This document shows positions 26,428-34,970 of a DNA stretch of 64,000 bases, piece by piece. The position numbers and the translations under genes are program-made. The DNA lies in contig DCMZ01000003.1 in NCBI GenBank assembly GCA_002321895.1, positions 62,001 through 126,000 of the forward strand. Direction: 5' to 3'. Each line of letters starts with the position of its first letter. The first letter of the stretch is position 1. Origin of the DNA: Bdellovibrionaceae bacterium UBA1609. GTDB taxonomy: Bacteria; Bdellovibrionota; Bdellovibrionia; Bdellovibrionales; UBA1609. The notes under the pieces are model-generated. The model ran no database searches and was not told the origin of the DNA. It saw nothing but the letters and a program-made list of their open reading frames with translations.

Positions 26428-27468
26428 TTAGGATCGCCAATATCGATTCAGCCACTTCAAGGCTGCCGGCCGCCGGTCCCCTATATCGAAATGATTACCT
26501 TTGAATTCTGAATATTTCACTTTTGCACCCATAGCAACCAATGCATCTCTAATCTGGCGGGTACCATACTGTAAATGATATTGATCTTTATCTCCCACAT
26601 CTAAATACACACCACGTAATTGCAAAACATTCTTCTTACGAGCTTTTAAGAAATGAATAGGATCATGTTTAAGCCACTGCTTCCAAGTACCATTTACTAC
26701 CAGTCCCGATTCCGAATCAATCGGCCAACGGACTTCACCCTTCTTCTTTGGGTCTGGTGCATAGCAAGTTCCCATTCCAATGGCATTGAGAATGGTATGA
26801 GCCTCTCTCCTCCGCATCAGCTTACCGCTCTCAAGCTCCTCCTTAACACCCTTCACTCCACCTAGCTTTTCTATGGAAATCATCGCGGTTAAAATTTCCG
26901 GCATCAAACTGGCATCAAAAAAACTATCCGGAGCTATGGCAATGGCGAGCCCGTACTTTTCCGGATACTTGCTGGAGAGATGTAGTGCTCCATAGCCTCC
27001 GCTGGAACCACCCATGACACACCAGTGCTTACTATCTGACTCCACCGGAAAATTGAGATGAAGGGCCGAATAGACTTCTTTACATAGAAAATCTTCGTAC
27101 CTGCCCGTACCTTTGGAATTTATAAACTGACTTCCTCCCCAGTAGGTCATTGCATCTACCAACACATATAAAGCCTTGGGAGCCAGTTTCTCTTTATAGA
27201 GCTGATCCAACACTTCAGCAAAATTGGGATCTTTAAATCGAACATTTAGATATTTATTACCGACTCCCGAAAAGCCAGCTAAGACCAAAACCACAGGCAA
27301 TTTCTCGCCCTTCCTCAACTTCTTTGGCATAAGACAGCCTAGGAAACGAGTGCTAGGATCCTTTAGTGGATTTCCTTTTAACACCTGGCTGTCTATTTTC
27401 AGCGTCTTTATGTCGAAATATTTTAAAGATGACGATATGAGGTTTTGCTGGACTTCTGATGATAACAA
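26428..27468 (-). CDS. Alpha/beta-hydrolase, esterase family
   Basis: 346 residues without signal peptide. The nucleophile elbow GGSSGGYGALHLSSKYPEKY places a serine in a G-x-S-x-G context; HFDIGDRRPAALKWL at the C-terminus supplies the histidine. VVLVLAGFSGVG near the N-terminus fits the oxyanion region. It resembles the putative esterase (PF00756, esterase D-like) family. It may cleave short-chain esters; substrate unknown. On the minus strand between the CDF and REC-GGDEF genes; 11 bp downstream of the latter, possibly one unit. Confidence 0.8.
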   Translation of the reverse strand: MLSSEVQQNLISSSLKYFDIKTLKIDSQVLKGNPLKDPSTRFLGCLMPKKLRKGEKLPVVLVLAGFSGVGNKYLNVRFKDPNFAEVLDQLYKEKLAPKALYVLVDAMTYWGGSQFINSKGTGRYEDFLCKEVYSALHLNFPVESDSKHWCVMGGSSGGYGALHLSSKYPEKYGLAIAIAPDSFFDASLMPEILTAMISIEKLGGVKGVKEELESGKLMRRREAHTILNAIGMGTCYAPDPKKKGEVRWPIDSESGLVVNGTWKQWLKHDPIHFLKARKKNVLQLRGVYLDVGDKDQYHLQYGTRQIRDALVAMGAKVKYSEFKGNHFDIGDRRPAALKWLNRYWRS

Positions 27469-27479
27469 AGAGTTTCCCC

Positions 27480-28472
27480 TTACTTGATTTTAATATCTGG
27501 GCGGCGTCTTGATTTTTGAATGGCATCTGGATTTAAACCCAAATCCACTGATCGAATACAGTTACGGCCGTCTTCTTTTGCCGTATAAAGAGCTTTATCC
27601 GCAACTCGCACCAACTCTTTTCCATTCACATACGGATGCTCAGAGTCCGTTACGGCATAGCCAATGCTTGTGGTGAGGTGTATGGAGTGGTTTTCATTTT
27701 TAAACTCATGTTTGCTAATGTAATCGCCAAGACGTTGGGCAAACTTTTCTGCCCCTTCGGGAGTACACTCAGCCAAAACAATTAAAAACTCATCTCCACC
27801 ATAGCGAGCTGCAAAATCTACCTTTCGAATATTTTCTCGAATGATTTTTCCTACTTCAGACAAAACAAAACTACCAAACAAGTGATCGTGATCGTCATTC
27901 ACATTTTTAAAATGATCCATGTCCATCATCAAAACGCAGAGGGATCGACCATATCGTGCCGACCGCTCCACTTCGTTTTGCAATTTGGAATAGAGAGAGC
28001 GCATATTAAAAAGGCCTGTGAGGTCATCGATCTCCACAAGTTCCTGTAAACGTCCATTCACGCGTCTAAGATCATCTCTAATGTCCTTAATACGCAGCTG
28101 AGTTCGCACTCGGCTCAGCATAACTAAAGGGTCAAAGGGCTTGGTGATGTAATCGTCCGCACCTGCGTCCAGACCTTTGATAATATCTTCAGGATTTGAG
28201 TTGGCTGAAATAAAAATTGTAGAAACGTAATTGGTTTTCTGACGTAAATTTTTAAGGGTTTGCATGCCATCCAAACCGGGCATATTGATATCTAGAAGGA
28301 TAAGATGAGGATACCAATTATTGATAACCGTAAGGGCCTCGTTACCATCAGAGGCCACTTGAACCTGATACCCGTCCATCTCTAAGGTTTTACTCAAAAT
28401 TTGCTGGCTCAACTCGTCGTCGTCGACCACGAGAACTCGCCTTAAATTGGTATCTTGATCTAAATCAGCCAT
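27480..28472 (-). CDS. Response regulator with GGDEF output (diguanylate cyclase)
   Basis: 330 residues. REC domain at 12-128: acidic pocket VVDDDE, phospho-acceptor D61 in LLDINMPGLDG, TKPF lysine at 111. GGDEF domain at about 150-320: DDLTGLFNMRS, then GGDEF intact at 225-229 and an inhibitory I-site RKVD (216-219) exactly five residues before it. Thus an active, product-inhibited cyclic-di-GMP synthase like PleD/WspR, controlled by phosphorylation. The cognate kinase is not adjacent. Met1 28472. Confidence 0.95.
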   Translation of the reverse strand: MADLDQDTNLRRVLVVDDDELSQQILSKTLEMDGYQVQVASDGNEALTVINNWYPHLILLDINMPGLDGMQTLKNLRQKTNYVSTIFISANSNPEDIIKGLDAGADDYITKPFDPLVMLSRVRTQLRIKDIRDDLRRVNGRLQELVEIDDLTGLFNMRSLYSKLQNEVERSARYGRSLCVLMMDMDHFKNVNDDHDHLFGSFVLSEVGKIIRENIRKVDFAARYGGDEFLIVLAECTPEGAEKFAQRLGDYISKHEFKNENHSIHLTTSIGYAVTDSEHPYVNGKELVRVADKALYTAKEDGRNCIRSVDLGLNPDAIQKSRRRPDIKIK

Positions 28473-28599
28473 ACCCTATCATTATAAACTCTCCCACCGG
28501 GATAGGTGAATGAATCCCCTCTGAAAAACTCATTTCTAGCGCTAGGTCGTTACCGCCCCAGCCAAGGCGCCAGAGAGATGGTCTCAGAGATGATGCTGT

Positions 28600-28628
28600 T
28601 TGACATAACCACCCCTATCCACTATGCA
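28600..28628 (+). promoter_or_regulatory. Candidate promoter of leuS-speA
   Basis: TTGACA (28600-28605) with perfect -35 consensus, 17-bp spacer, TATGCA (28623-28628). It sits about 68 bp upstream of the LeuS start in the 223-bp intergenic region. That region also holds a CTAGCGCTAG palindrome (28536-28545). No T-box features are visible. Confidence 0.45.
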
Positions 28629-28695
28629 AAGGTCTTAACTCAATCTCATCGATTCCTTATTGAATCACCTTAGAATATCTTGAGGAAAACCCCCC

Positions 28696-31125
28696 TTGAA
28701 GAAAAATGGGAGCAGCAAAAACATGGCCTACGATCACAATAAAATAGACGCAAAATGGCAGAAAATTTGGGATGAAGAAAAGTCTTTTCAAGCGGAGTAT
28801 CCGTCCAAGAAACCAAAATATTATGCCCTCGATATGTTTCCCTATCCTTCTGGATTTGGTTTACATGTTGGACATATGGCCAGCTACACTCCTACCGATA
28901 TTGTGGCTCGATACAAACGCGCGAAGGGCTTCAATGTACTCCATCCCATGGGATATGACGCCTTTGGATTGCCGGCCGAACAATTTGCCATCAAAACAGG
29001 CGTGCACCCTGAAAAGGTCACCAATGATGCCATTGCAAATTTTCGTCGACAGCTAAAATTGTTTGGCTTTAGCTTTGATTGGTCACGAGAGGTTTCCACC
29101 TGTGATCCGAATTTTTATAAGTGGACTCAGTTCATCTTTACCAAGCTTTATGAAAAGGGCCTCGCCTACCAAAAGGAAGTTCCCGTCAATTGGTGTCCCG
29201 CTTTAAAAACTGTATTGGCTAACGAAGAGGTCGTGGACGGAAAAAGTGAGCGTGGTGGCCATCCTGTAGTACGAATGCCTATGAAGCAGTGGATGCTAAA
29301 AATCACCGCTTATGCAGAAAGACTCCTACAAGACATTGATAAAATCGACTGGCCCGATAGAACTAAAGAAGGACAACGTAACTGGATAGGTAAAAGTGTC
29401 GGCGCTAAGGTGTTTTTTAATTTAGAAAATCATAGCGAAAAATTAGAGGTCTTTACTACCAGACCAGATACTTTGTTCGGTGCAACCTTTATGGTTTTGG
29501 CTCCAGAACATCCTCTCGTCGGCGAACTCACCTCTGGCGAGCAAAAATCCGCTGTGGACGAATATGTTAAGGCTTCCGCGAGCCGCTCTGAGTTGGATCG
29601 TAAAGCGGATACGACCAAGACAGGAGTTTTTACCGGCGGCTATGCCATTCATCCTTTGACCGGAAATAGAGTTCCCATTTGGATCGCTGACTATGTACTC
29701 ATGGGTTATGGTACTGGCGCAATTATGGCTGTTCCAGGTCATGATGAAAGAGATTTTGAGTTTGCAGAAAAATTCGGTATCGACATATTGAGAGTGCTCG
29801 AAAGTGACTCCGACCTCCCCTTCGCTGGTGACGGGAAGTTGGTAAACTCTGAATTCTTGAATGGCCTATCTAAGCAAGAGGCTATCAACAAAATGATCGA
29901 GCATTTGCAAAAGGAAAAAATTGGTGAGGCAGAAACTCAATACAAATTACGAGACTGGCTGTTCAGTCGCCAAAGATATTGGGGTGAGCCCTTCCCTGTC
30001 GTAGAGTTTTCCGAAAAAGGCTTAGCCACAGTTCCCTTGAATGAGTTACCCGTAGTTTTACCACCTGTAGCAGATTACGAACCCTCCGAAAAAGGGGAAC
30101 CGCCATTGGCTCGAGTGGAAGAATTTGTAAAATACAAAGATAAAGACACTGGCGAAGTCGGTGAACGTATCACCGATACCATGCCTGGGTCGGCGGGATC
30201 GTCTTGGTATTTTTTACGGTACTGCGATCCGCATAACAATGATGAACTGGTATCCAAAGAGGCTCAAGATTATTGGATGCCCGTTGATTTATACATCGGT
30301 GGACCTGAACATACTGTGGGACATTTGCTCTATTCTCGTTTTTGGCAAAAAGTGCTGTTTGACGCTGGTATTGTTTCCCATGATGAACCCTTTCAAAAAT
30401 TGGCTCACCAAGGGATGGTTCTGGGAAGCGATCATCAAAAGATGTCAAAATCTCGAGGGAACGTTGTAAATCCCGATGAAATTAAAGAACAATTTGGAGC
30501 GGATGCCCTGCGAGCCTATATTTCTTTTATGGGGCCGTTTGATAAGGACAAGCCTTGGTCCACTCAGGGTGTGGATGGGGTTCGCCGGTTCTTAGATAGA
30601 GTTTGGCGCTTGGTTGTGGACGAAAATGACCAATTGGTTGCCGAAGACATTGAAGTGAGTGAAGACATCGATAAGCTTCTTCATAAGACCATAAAAAAGG
30701 TCACTGAAGACATCGAGTCTATGAGTTTTAACACAGCCATCAGCGCAATGATGATCTTGGTCAACGAGCTTTATAAGCAAAAATTAAAACCCAAGTCGGT
30801 TCTGAAGTCTCTTGCCCAACTCATGATGCCTATTGCACCACATATTTCCGAAGAGCTCTGGGAGCGTCTCGGCGGCGAAGGCCGTGTGAACTTAGCCCCA
30901 TGGCCAGAATTCGACCCAGACAAAACGGTCGACGACCTTATGACCATGGGAGTGCAGGTGAATGGAAAAATGCGAGGAACCATTGAGGTTTCAGCTGAGA
31001 CCTCCGAAGAGGATGCCGTAAATCTTGCAAAGCAGATCGAAGCCGTAGTAAACGCTATGGGCGATAAAAATATAGTTAAAGTCATTTATAAAGCCGGCAG
31101 AATATTAAATATCATTGCCAAGTGA
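28696..31125 (+). CDS. leuS: Leucyl-tRNA synthetase
   Basis: 809 residues. The class I HIGH motif reads HVGH (57-60), the catalytic loop KMSKS is at 582-586 (HQKMSKSRGNVVNPDE), and the CP1 editing domain lies between (TRPDTLFGATFMVLAPEHP, TGAIMAVPGHDERD). It charges tRNA-Leu. The start is TTG 28696 with GAGGAAAA 7 nt upstream, or ATG 28723 with GGGAG; the second gives a usual length. SpeA follows 12 bp later, probably in the same operon. Confidence 0.97.
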   Translation: MKKNGSSKNMAYDHNKIDAKWQKIWDEEKSFQAEYPSKKPKYYALDMFPYPSGFGLHVGHMASYTPTDIVARYKRAKGFNVLHPMGYDAFGLPAEQFAIKTGVHPEKVTNDAIANFRRQLKLFGFSFDWSREVSTCDPNFYKWTQFIFTKLYEKGLAYQKEVPVNWCPALKTVLANEEVVDGKSERGGHPVVRMPMKQWMLKITAYAERLLQDIDKIDWPDRTKEGQRNWIGKSVGAKVFFNLENHSEKLEVFTTRPDTLFGATFMVLAPEHPLVGELTSGEQKSAVDEYVKASASRSELDRKADTTKTGVFTGGYAIHPLTGNRVPIWIADYVLMGYGTGAIMAVPGHDERDFEFAEKFGIDILRVLESDSDLPFAGDGKLVNSEFLNGLSKQEAINKMIEHLQKEKIGEAETQYKLRDWLFSRQRYWGEPFPVVEFSEKGLATVPLNELPVVLPPVADYEPSEKGEPPLARVEEFVKYKDKDTGEVGERITDTMPGSAGSSWYFLRYCDPHNNDELVSKEAQDYWMPVDLYIGGPEHTVGHLLYSRFWQKVLFDAGIVSHDEPFQKLAHQGMVLGSDHQKMSKSRGNVVNPDEIKEQFGADALRAYISFMGPFDKDKPWSTQGVDGVRRFLDRVWRLVVDENDQLVAEDIEVSEDIDKLLHKTIKKVTEDIESMSFNTAISAMMILVNELYKQKLKPKSVLKSLAQLMMPIAPHISEELWERLGGEGRVNLAPWPEFDPDKTVDDLMTMGVQVNGKMRGTIEVSAETSEEDAVNLAKQIEAVVNAMGDKNIVKVIYKAGRILNIIAK

Positions 31126-31137
31126 GGATAGAGAGCG

Positions 31138-33054
31138 ATGAGCGATTGGACCCCCCAACATTCACGAGAACTGTACGGAGTAGAACTCTGGGGTTCCGGA
31201 TTTTTTGAGATTGGTGATAATGGAAATGTACATGTAGCTCCAGAAGGTCCCGCCGGCCATCGGGTGGATCTTTATAAGCTGACCAATGATTTGAAAGAGA
31301 GAGGTATTCGCCTCCCCATTCTGGTGCGATTCTCTGACATACTAGGGTCCCGAATTAACCTCCTAAATAACTGTTTTTCGAAAGCCATTCATGAGTATGG
31401 TTACAACGGCACCTATCGAGGAGTATTCCCTGTAAAGGTGAATCAACAAAAGCATCTTGTTGAAGAGATTGTTCAACAGGGTAAAATCCACCATATGGGT
31501 CTGGAGTGTGGAAGCAAACCCGAACTCTTAATCACTCTTGCTCTCATGGATAATTCAAATGGTATTATTATTTGTAACGGCTTTAAAGACTCTGAGTATG
31601 TCGAAACAGCCCTGCTGGCGCAAAAGTTAGGCCATAACGTTTTTATCGTGGTGGACCGGCAGGAAGAAATTCAGCTAATTATAAATGCGGCCAAAAAATT
31701 AAGCGTAAAACCACGTATAGGCTTTCGCTGTAAACTTAACGCTAAAGGCGAAGGCAAATGGCAAGAGTCTTCCGGTGCACACTCCAAATTCGGACTTACT
31801 CCTTCTGAAATGGTGCAGGGCTGTCGAACTTTACAAGAGGCAGATCTGTTAAACGCACTCGAGATGCTTCATTTTCATATTGGATCCCAGATCCCTTCAA
31901 TTCATGCGATAAAATCAGCTATGAAAGAGGGCGCTCGATACTTTACTGAAATGAAATCGATTGCTCCAAATATAAACTACCTCGATGTGGGTGGTGGCCT
32001 TGGCGTCGACTATGATGGCTCCGGCAATAGCAGCAATTCAACGAACTATAGCGAGCAAGAGTACGCCAATGATATTGTTAGCACCTTACAGCATGCCTGT
32101 GATGAAAAAGGCATTTCTCATCCTCACATTATCACCGAGTCGGGCCGCGCATTAGTAGCACATAGTTCAGTACTTATCTTCGAAGTGTTGGGCGAGAACG
32201 AAATCTACAATTGTAAGACTAATATCTCATTAGACTCCAAAGATTCTTCTCTAGTGAAAGAAATTTACGAAATCTATTCAGAGGCCAATGAGAAGAACAT
32301 TAACGAAACCTACAATGATCTCGTTGAAAAAAGAAGAGACACTCTGCAAATGTTCAACTATGGCGTTCTTAATATCGTTCAAAGAGCTAAGGCTGAAGAC
32401 TTGTATTGGGCTACAGCTAAAAAACTAACTGATCTATCTCGGGGAAAAGAAGACTACGAAGACATTTTTTATGCCATGGAGAAAGAACTCTCCGGGACTT
32501 ACTTTTGCAACTTTAGCGTGTTCCAATCGTTGCCTGACTCATGGGCTCTACAACAACTATTCCCCGTTTTGCCCCTACATAGACATCTAGAGAGACCAGA
32601 AAAACGAGCCATTCTCGTGGACCTTACTTGTGACAGCGACGGAAAAATTGATCAATTTATCGATGTCGATACTGGCAATACACAATCTTATTTAGAGTTA
32701 CATGATCTCAAAAAGGATGAACCCTATCTCTTGGGAGCCTTTATTACTGGTGCCTATCAGGAGATTCTGGGTGATCTACACAACCTATTTGGCGATACGG
32801 ACGCCGTCCATATTTCCGTGGTTGGCCATGATAGCTATCAAGTAGACCATGTGATTAAAGGCGACTCTGTATCAGAAGTTTTGAGCTACGTGGAATACAA
32901 GTCAGAAGAGCTGACAGAAAGAATTCGTCGGCATTCGGAGTTAGGTATTGCTCGAGGGCTACTTACCCATCAAGAGGCTCGGTTGCTAATAAAACGGTTT
33001 GAGACGGGCCTGAGTGGCTATACCTACTTTATGCCTCACCCTGAAGAAGACTGA
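31138..33054 (+). CDS. speA: Biosynthetic arginine decarboxylase
   Basis: 638 residues, the length of the SpeA fold-III PLP enzyme. YRGVFPVKVNQQKHLVEEI contains the PLP lysine (K100). MGLECGSKPELLITLALM, ALEMLHFHIGSQIP, YLDVGGGLGVDYDGS and HPHIITESGRALVAH follow in the expected order. It decarboxylates arginine to agmatine, first step of one putrescine route; a ureohydrolase at 38050-39108 could act next. The ATG lies 12 bp after leuS. Confidence 0.96.
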   Translation: MSDWTPQHSRELYGVELWGSGFFEIGDNGNVHVAPEGPAGHRVDLYKLTNDLKERGIRLPILVRFSDILGSRINLLNNCFSKAIHEYGYNGTYRGVFPVKVNQQKHLVEEIVQQGKIHHMGLECGSKPELLITLALMDNSNGIIICNGFKDSEYVETALLAQKLGHNVFIVVDRQEEIQLIINAAKKLSVKPRIGFRCKLNAKGEGKWQESSGAHSKFGLTPSEMVQGCRTLQEADLLNALEMLHFHIGSQIPSIHAIKSAMKEGARYFTEMKSIAPNINYLDVGGGLGVDYDGSGNSSNSTNYSEQEYANDIVSTLQHACDEKGISHPHIITESGRALVAHSSVLIFEVLGENEIYNCKTNISLDSKDSSLVKEIYEIYSEANEKNINETYNDLVEKRRDTLQMFNYGVLNIVQRAKAEDLYWATAKKLTDLSRGKEDYEDIFYAMEKELSGTYFCNFSVFQSLPDSWALQQLFPVLPLHRHLERPEKRAILVDLTCDSDGKIDQFIDVDTGNTQSYLELHDLKKDEPYLLGAFITGAYQEILGDLHNLFGDTDAVHISVVGHDSYQVDHVIKGDSVSEVLSYVEYKSEELTERIRRHSELGIARGLLTHQEARLLIKRFETGLSGYTYFMPHPEED

Positions 33055-33094
33055 ATTTAGTTGGCACCCCATACCAATTAATATCGCCGTCGAT

Positions 33095-33135
33095 TTGTAC
33101 TAAAACTGCATTTGCTTCTATAATGAAAGCAGTTT
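33095..33135 (+). promoter_or_regulatory. Promoter with flanking inverted repeat, upstream of the antiporter gene
   Basis: TTGTAC (33095-33100), 18-bp spacer, perfect -10 TATAAT (33119-33124). The inverted repeat AAACTGC (33103-33109) ... GCAGTTT (33129-33135), 19 bp apart, brackets the -10; an operator is inferred. The start codon is at 33182. Confidence 0.5.
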
Positions 33136-33181
33136 CAATTTCGTCCCGGGGACTCAACAGCTCTGATTCATTGAGGTGATT

Positions 33182-34474
33182 ATGGCATTGGCTATTGTTG
33201 GTATTGGCATCATGTTTTTTCTTGGCCACCTATTGAGTTGGGTTTTTGAGAAAACTAAAATACCTGATTTGTTGATTTTGGTAGTCATCGGTTACGTGAT
33301 GGGCCCCGTACTTGGCATTTTAGATGGACAGGACTTTGGCGCGGTAGGCGCTGTCATCTCCACCCTGGCTCTGATTGTTATTCTCTACGAAGGCGGCCTA
33401 CACCTCAGCGCAAAGGATTTGCTTACATCGAGCTTACCCGCAGCGGGGCTGAGTTTTCTTAGCTTTGGATTTTCCATCTTGATCGGCATCATCTGTGGCT
33501 ATGGTTTTGCTACACAAGATATCTCCACCGGGATTTTACTTGGTGTGGGAATTGGCTCAACATCTTCAGCTATTGTTATTCCTATGGTGAAATTTTTAAG
33601 TATCCACCCCAATATGAAGACGGTTTTATCTTTAGAGTCCGCTTTCACTGATGTGCTCACCATTGTTATATTTCTTGTTCTGGTTCAATCCTTCGCCGCT
33701 GGGACATTTGAAGCGAAGAACCTCATTATTGGACTTGGGCCAAATACTTTAATTGCCGCAGCGGTTGGAATCTCATCTGCATTTACATGGTCCCTTATTA
33801 AGAAGCGCTACTCGAGCGCACTGCCCAACGCTTTTGCTGGTGAGGCCTGGGCGCTACTCACTTATGGCGGCTTGGAGCTTGCCGGTTTAAATGGAGCCAT
33901 TGGTGTACTCACTCTTGGGTTTTCCTTAGCCAACTTAAACTTGCTACCACAATGGACTACAAAGTTTATCAATCAAAGTCCCGTTTCCTTTAAAGAGATG
34001 TCTTTACTGAGTGAGATCACTTATTTGTTACGCACCTTTTTCTTCATCTACTTAGGTATTCTGATCCAGTTTAATAGTATGGGGACGATCTTTTTAGCTC
34101 TGGCTATTTGTCTTCTAATTTTTGCGTCACGCTATTTGATCATTCGCATGCTTTTTAAAACCGAATCCAACTCTCGCTTAGATGCTATGGTAGCGACGGC
34201 CATGGGACCCAGAGGTTTGGCATGTGCGGTCTTGGCCACTCTTCCGGCTCAACATGGATTGGCCGGTGGAGATTTTTTAAGGGATACAATGTTTGCCATT
34301 ATCCCCCTATCCATCTTGTTCACAGCACTTTTTGTTGCACTTTCTGAGAGCCCCACCATGCGTGCTAAGATTTCAAAGTTTTTTACAATGTATCCCGAAG
34401 AAAAAGTTCTTGCAGATAATACCAAAGAGTCTTTGAACACTTCCTCAAATTCCAATCCGGAGCCAAATACATGA
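33182..34474 (+). CDS. Monovalent cation:proton antiporter (CPA family, Kef/NhaP-like)
   Basis: 430 residues from ATG 33182 (GAGGTG 4 nt upstream; a GTG at 33176 lies inside that site). Twelve or so helices. Family motifs include FLGHLLSWVFEKTKIPDLLI with VIGYVMGPVLG near the N-terminus, LIVILYEGGLHLS, LGVGIGSTSSAIVIPM, SLESAFTDVLTIVIFLV and ATAMGPRGLACAVLA. Inner-membrane exchanger of Na+ or K+ for H+. The short C-terminal tail lacks an NAD-binding RCK domain. It overlaps the next lipoprotein gene by 4 bp. Confidence 0.9.
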   Translation: MALAIVGIGIMFFLGHLLSWVFEKTKIPDLLILVVIGYVMGPVLGILDGQDFGAVGAVISTLALIVILYEGGLHLSAKDLLTSSLPAAGLSFLSFGFSILIGIICGYGFATQDISTGILLGVGIGSTSSAIVIPMVKFLSIHPNMKTVLSLESAFTDVLTIVIFLVLVQSFAAGTFEAKNLIIGLGPNTLIAAAVGISSAFTWSLIKKRYSSALPNAFAGEAWALLTYGGLELAGLNGAIGVLTLGFSLANLNLLPQWTTKFINQSPVSFKEMSLLSEITYLLRTFFFIYLGILIQFNSMGTIFLALAICLLIFASRYLIIRMLFKTESNSRLDAMVATAMGPRGLACAVLATLPAQHGLAGGDFLRDTMFAIIPLSILFTALFVALSESPTMRAKISKFFTMYPEEKVLADNTKESLNTSSNSNPEPNT

Positions 34475-34866
34475 TAAAGCCGATGATCTTCATATTAATT
34501 AGCACTCTTTTTCTGGTTAACTGCGAAAGCACCCCCAAAGAAAAGTCTCTTCCAGCGGCTTCCGAAAACATTACCGAAAAGCCCATTAAGAACCTCCCCT
34601 GTCACTACCAGGGCACAGTGCCTATGTGGCAAAATTATTTTTGTAGAGAGAAAATGGGCATTAAAGAGAGATCTTCTAAGCGAATTGTAAAATGCGAACT
34701 AGAATTAAATGATAGTTTATATGGTAAAAAAGAGTGCGAAAAACTCCAGGTTTTAAAAACTAAAACCTGTGAACTACATATCAAACTAAGCTACTACACT
34801 AAGGGGCTACAGACCTGCCTCAAAGATTCAAAGATTGAAACCTACTGGCTTCGTGATTACCTTTAA
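34471..34866 (+). CDS. Small cysteine-rich lipoprotein of unknown function
   Basis: 131 residues. Lipoprotein signal MIKPMIFILISTLFLVNCES with lipobox LVNC (Cys18). The mature region has seven further cysteines (for example LPCHYQ, YFCREK, VKCELE, KTCELH, QTCLKD), probably disulfide-linked. It overlaps the antiporter stop by 4 bp (ATGA), so the two are translationally coupled; GGAG lies just upstream. No known domain seen. Confidence 0.75.
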   Translation: MIKPMIFILISTLFLVNCESTPKEKSLPAASENITEKPIKNLPCHYQGTVPMWQNYFCREKMGIKERSSKRIVKCELELNDSLYGKKECEKLQVLKTKTCELHIKLSYYTKGLQTCLKDSKIETYWLRDYL

Positions 34867-34945
34867 ATTACGGGTAGTTAGCCTCTCTCCCCGCGAAGGC
34901 CGGCTGATCAATACATGAAATATTTTAGACAGACTCTATAAATGC

Positions 34946-34970
34946 TTCATTGAAAGTGAATTTCAATGAA
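34946..34970 (+). repeat. Perfect 10-bp inverted repeat covering the start codon of the next gene
   Basis: TTCATTGAAA (34946-34955), loop GTGAA, TTTCAATGAA (34961-34970). The right arm contains the start ATG (34966-34968) of the exported-protein gene. A TATAAA (34937-34942) just upstream could be a -10, putting the arm near the transcript 5' end. Either an operator or an mRNA hairpin that hides the start. Confidence 0.6.

Noticed and set aside
28470..28500. TATAAT at 28491-28496 (minus) as promoter of the REC-GGDEF gene
   Set aside because: The -10 is perfect but there is no recognisable -35 at 16-18 bp and the leader would be about 12 nt; not called.
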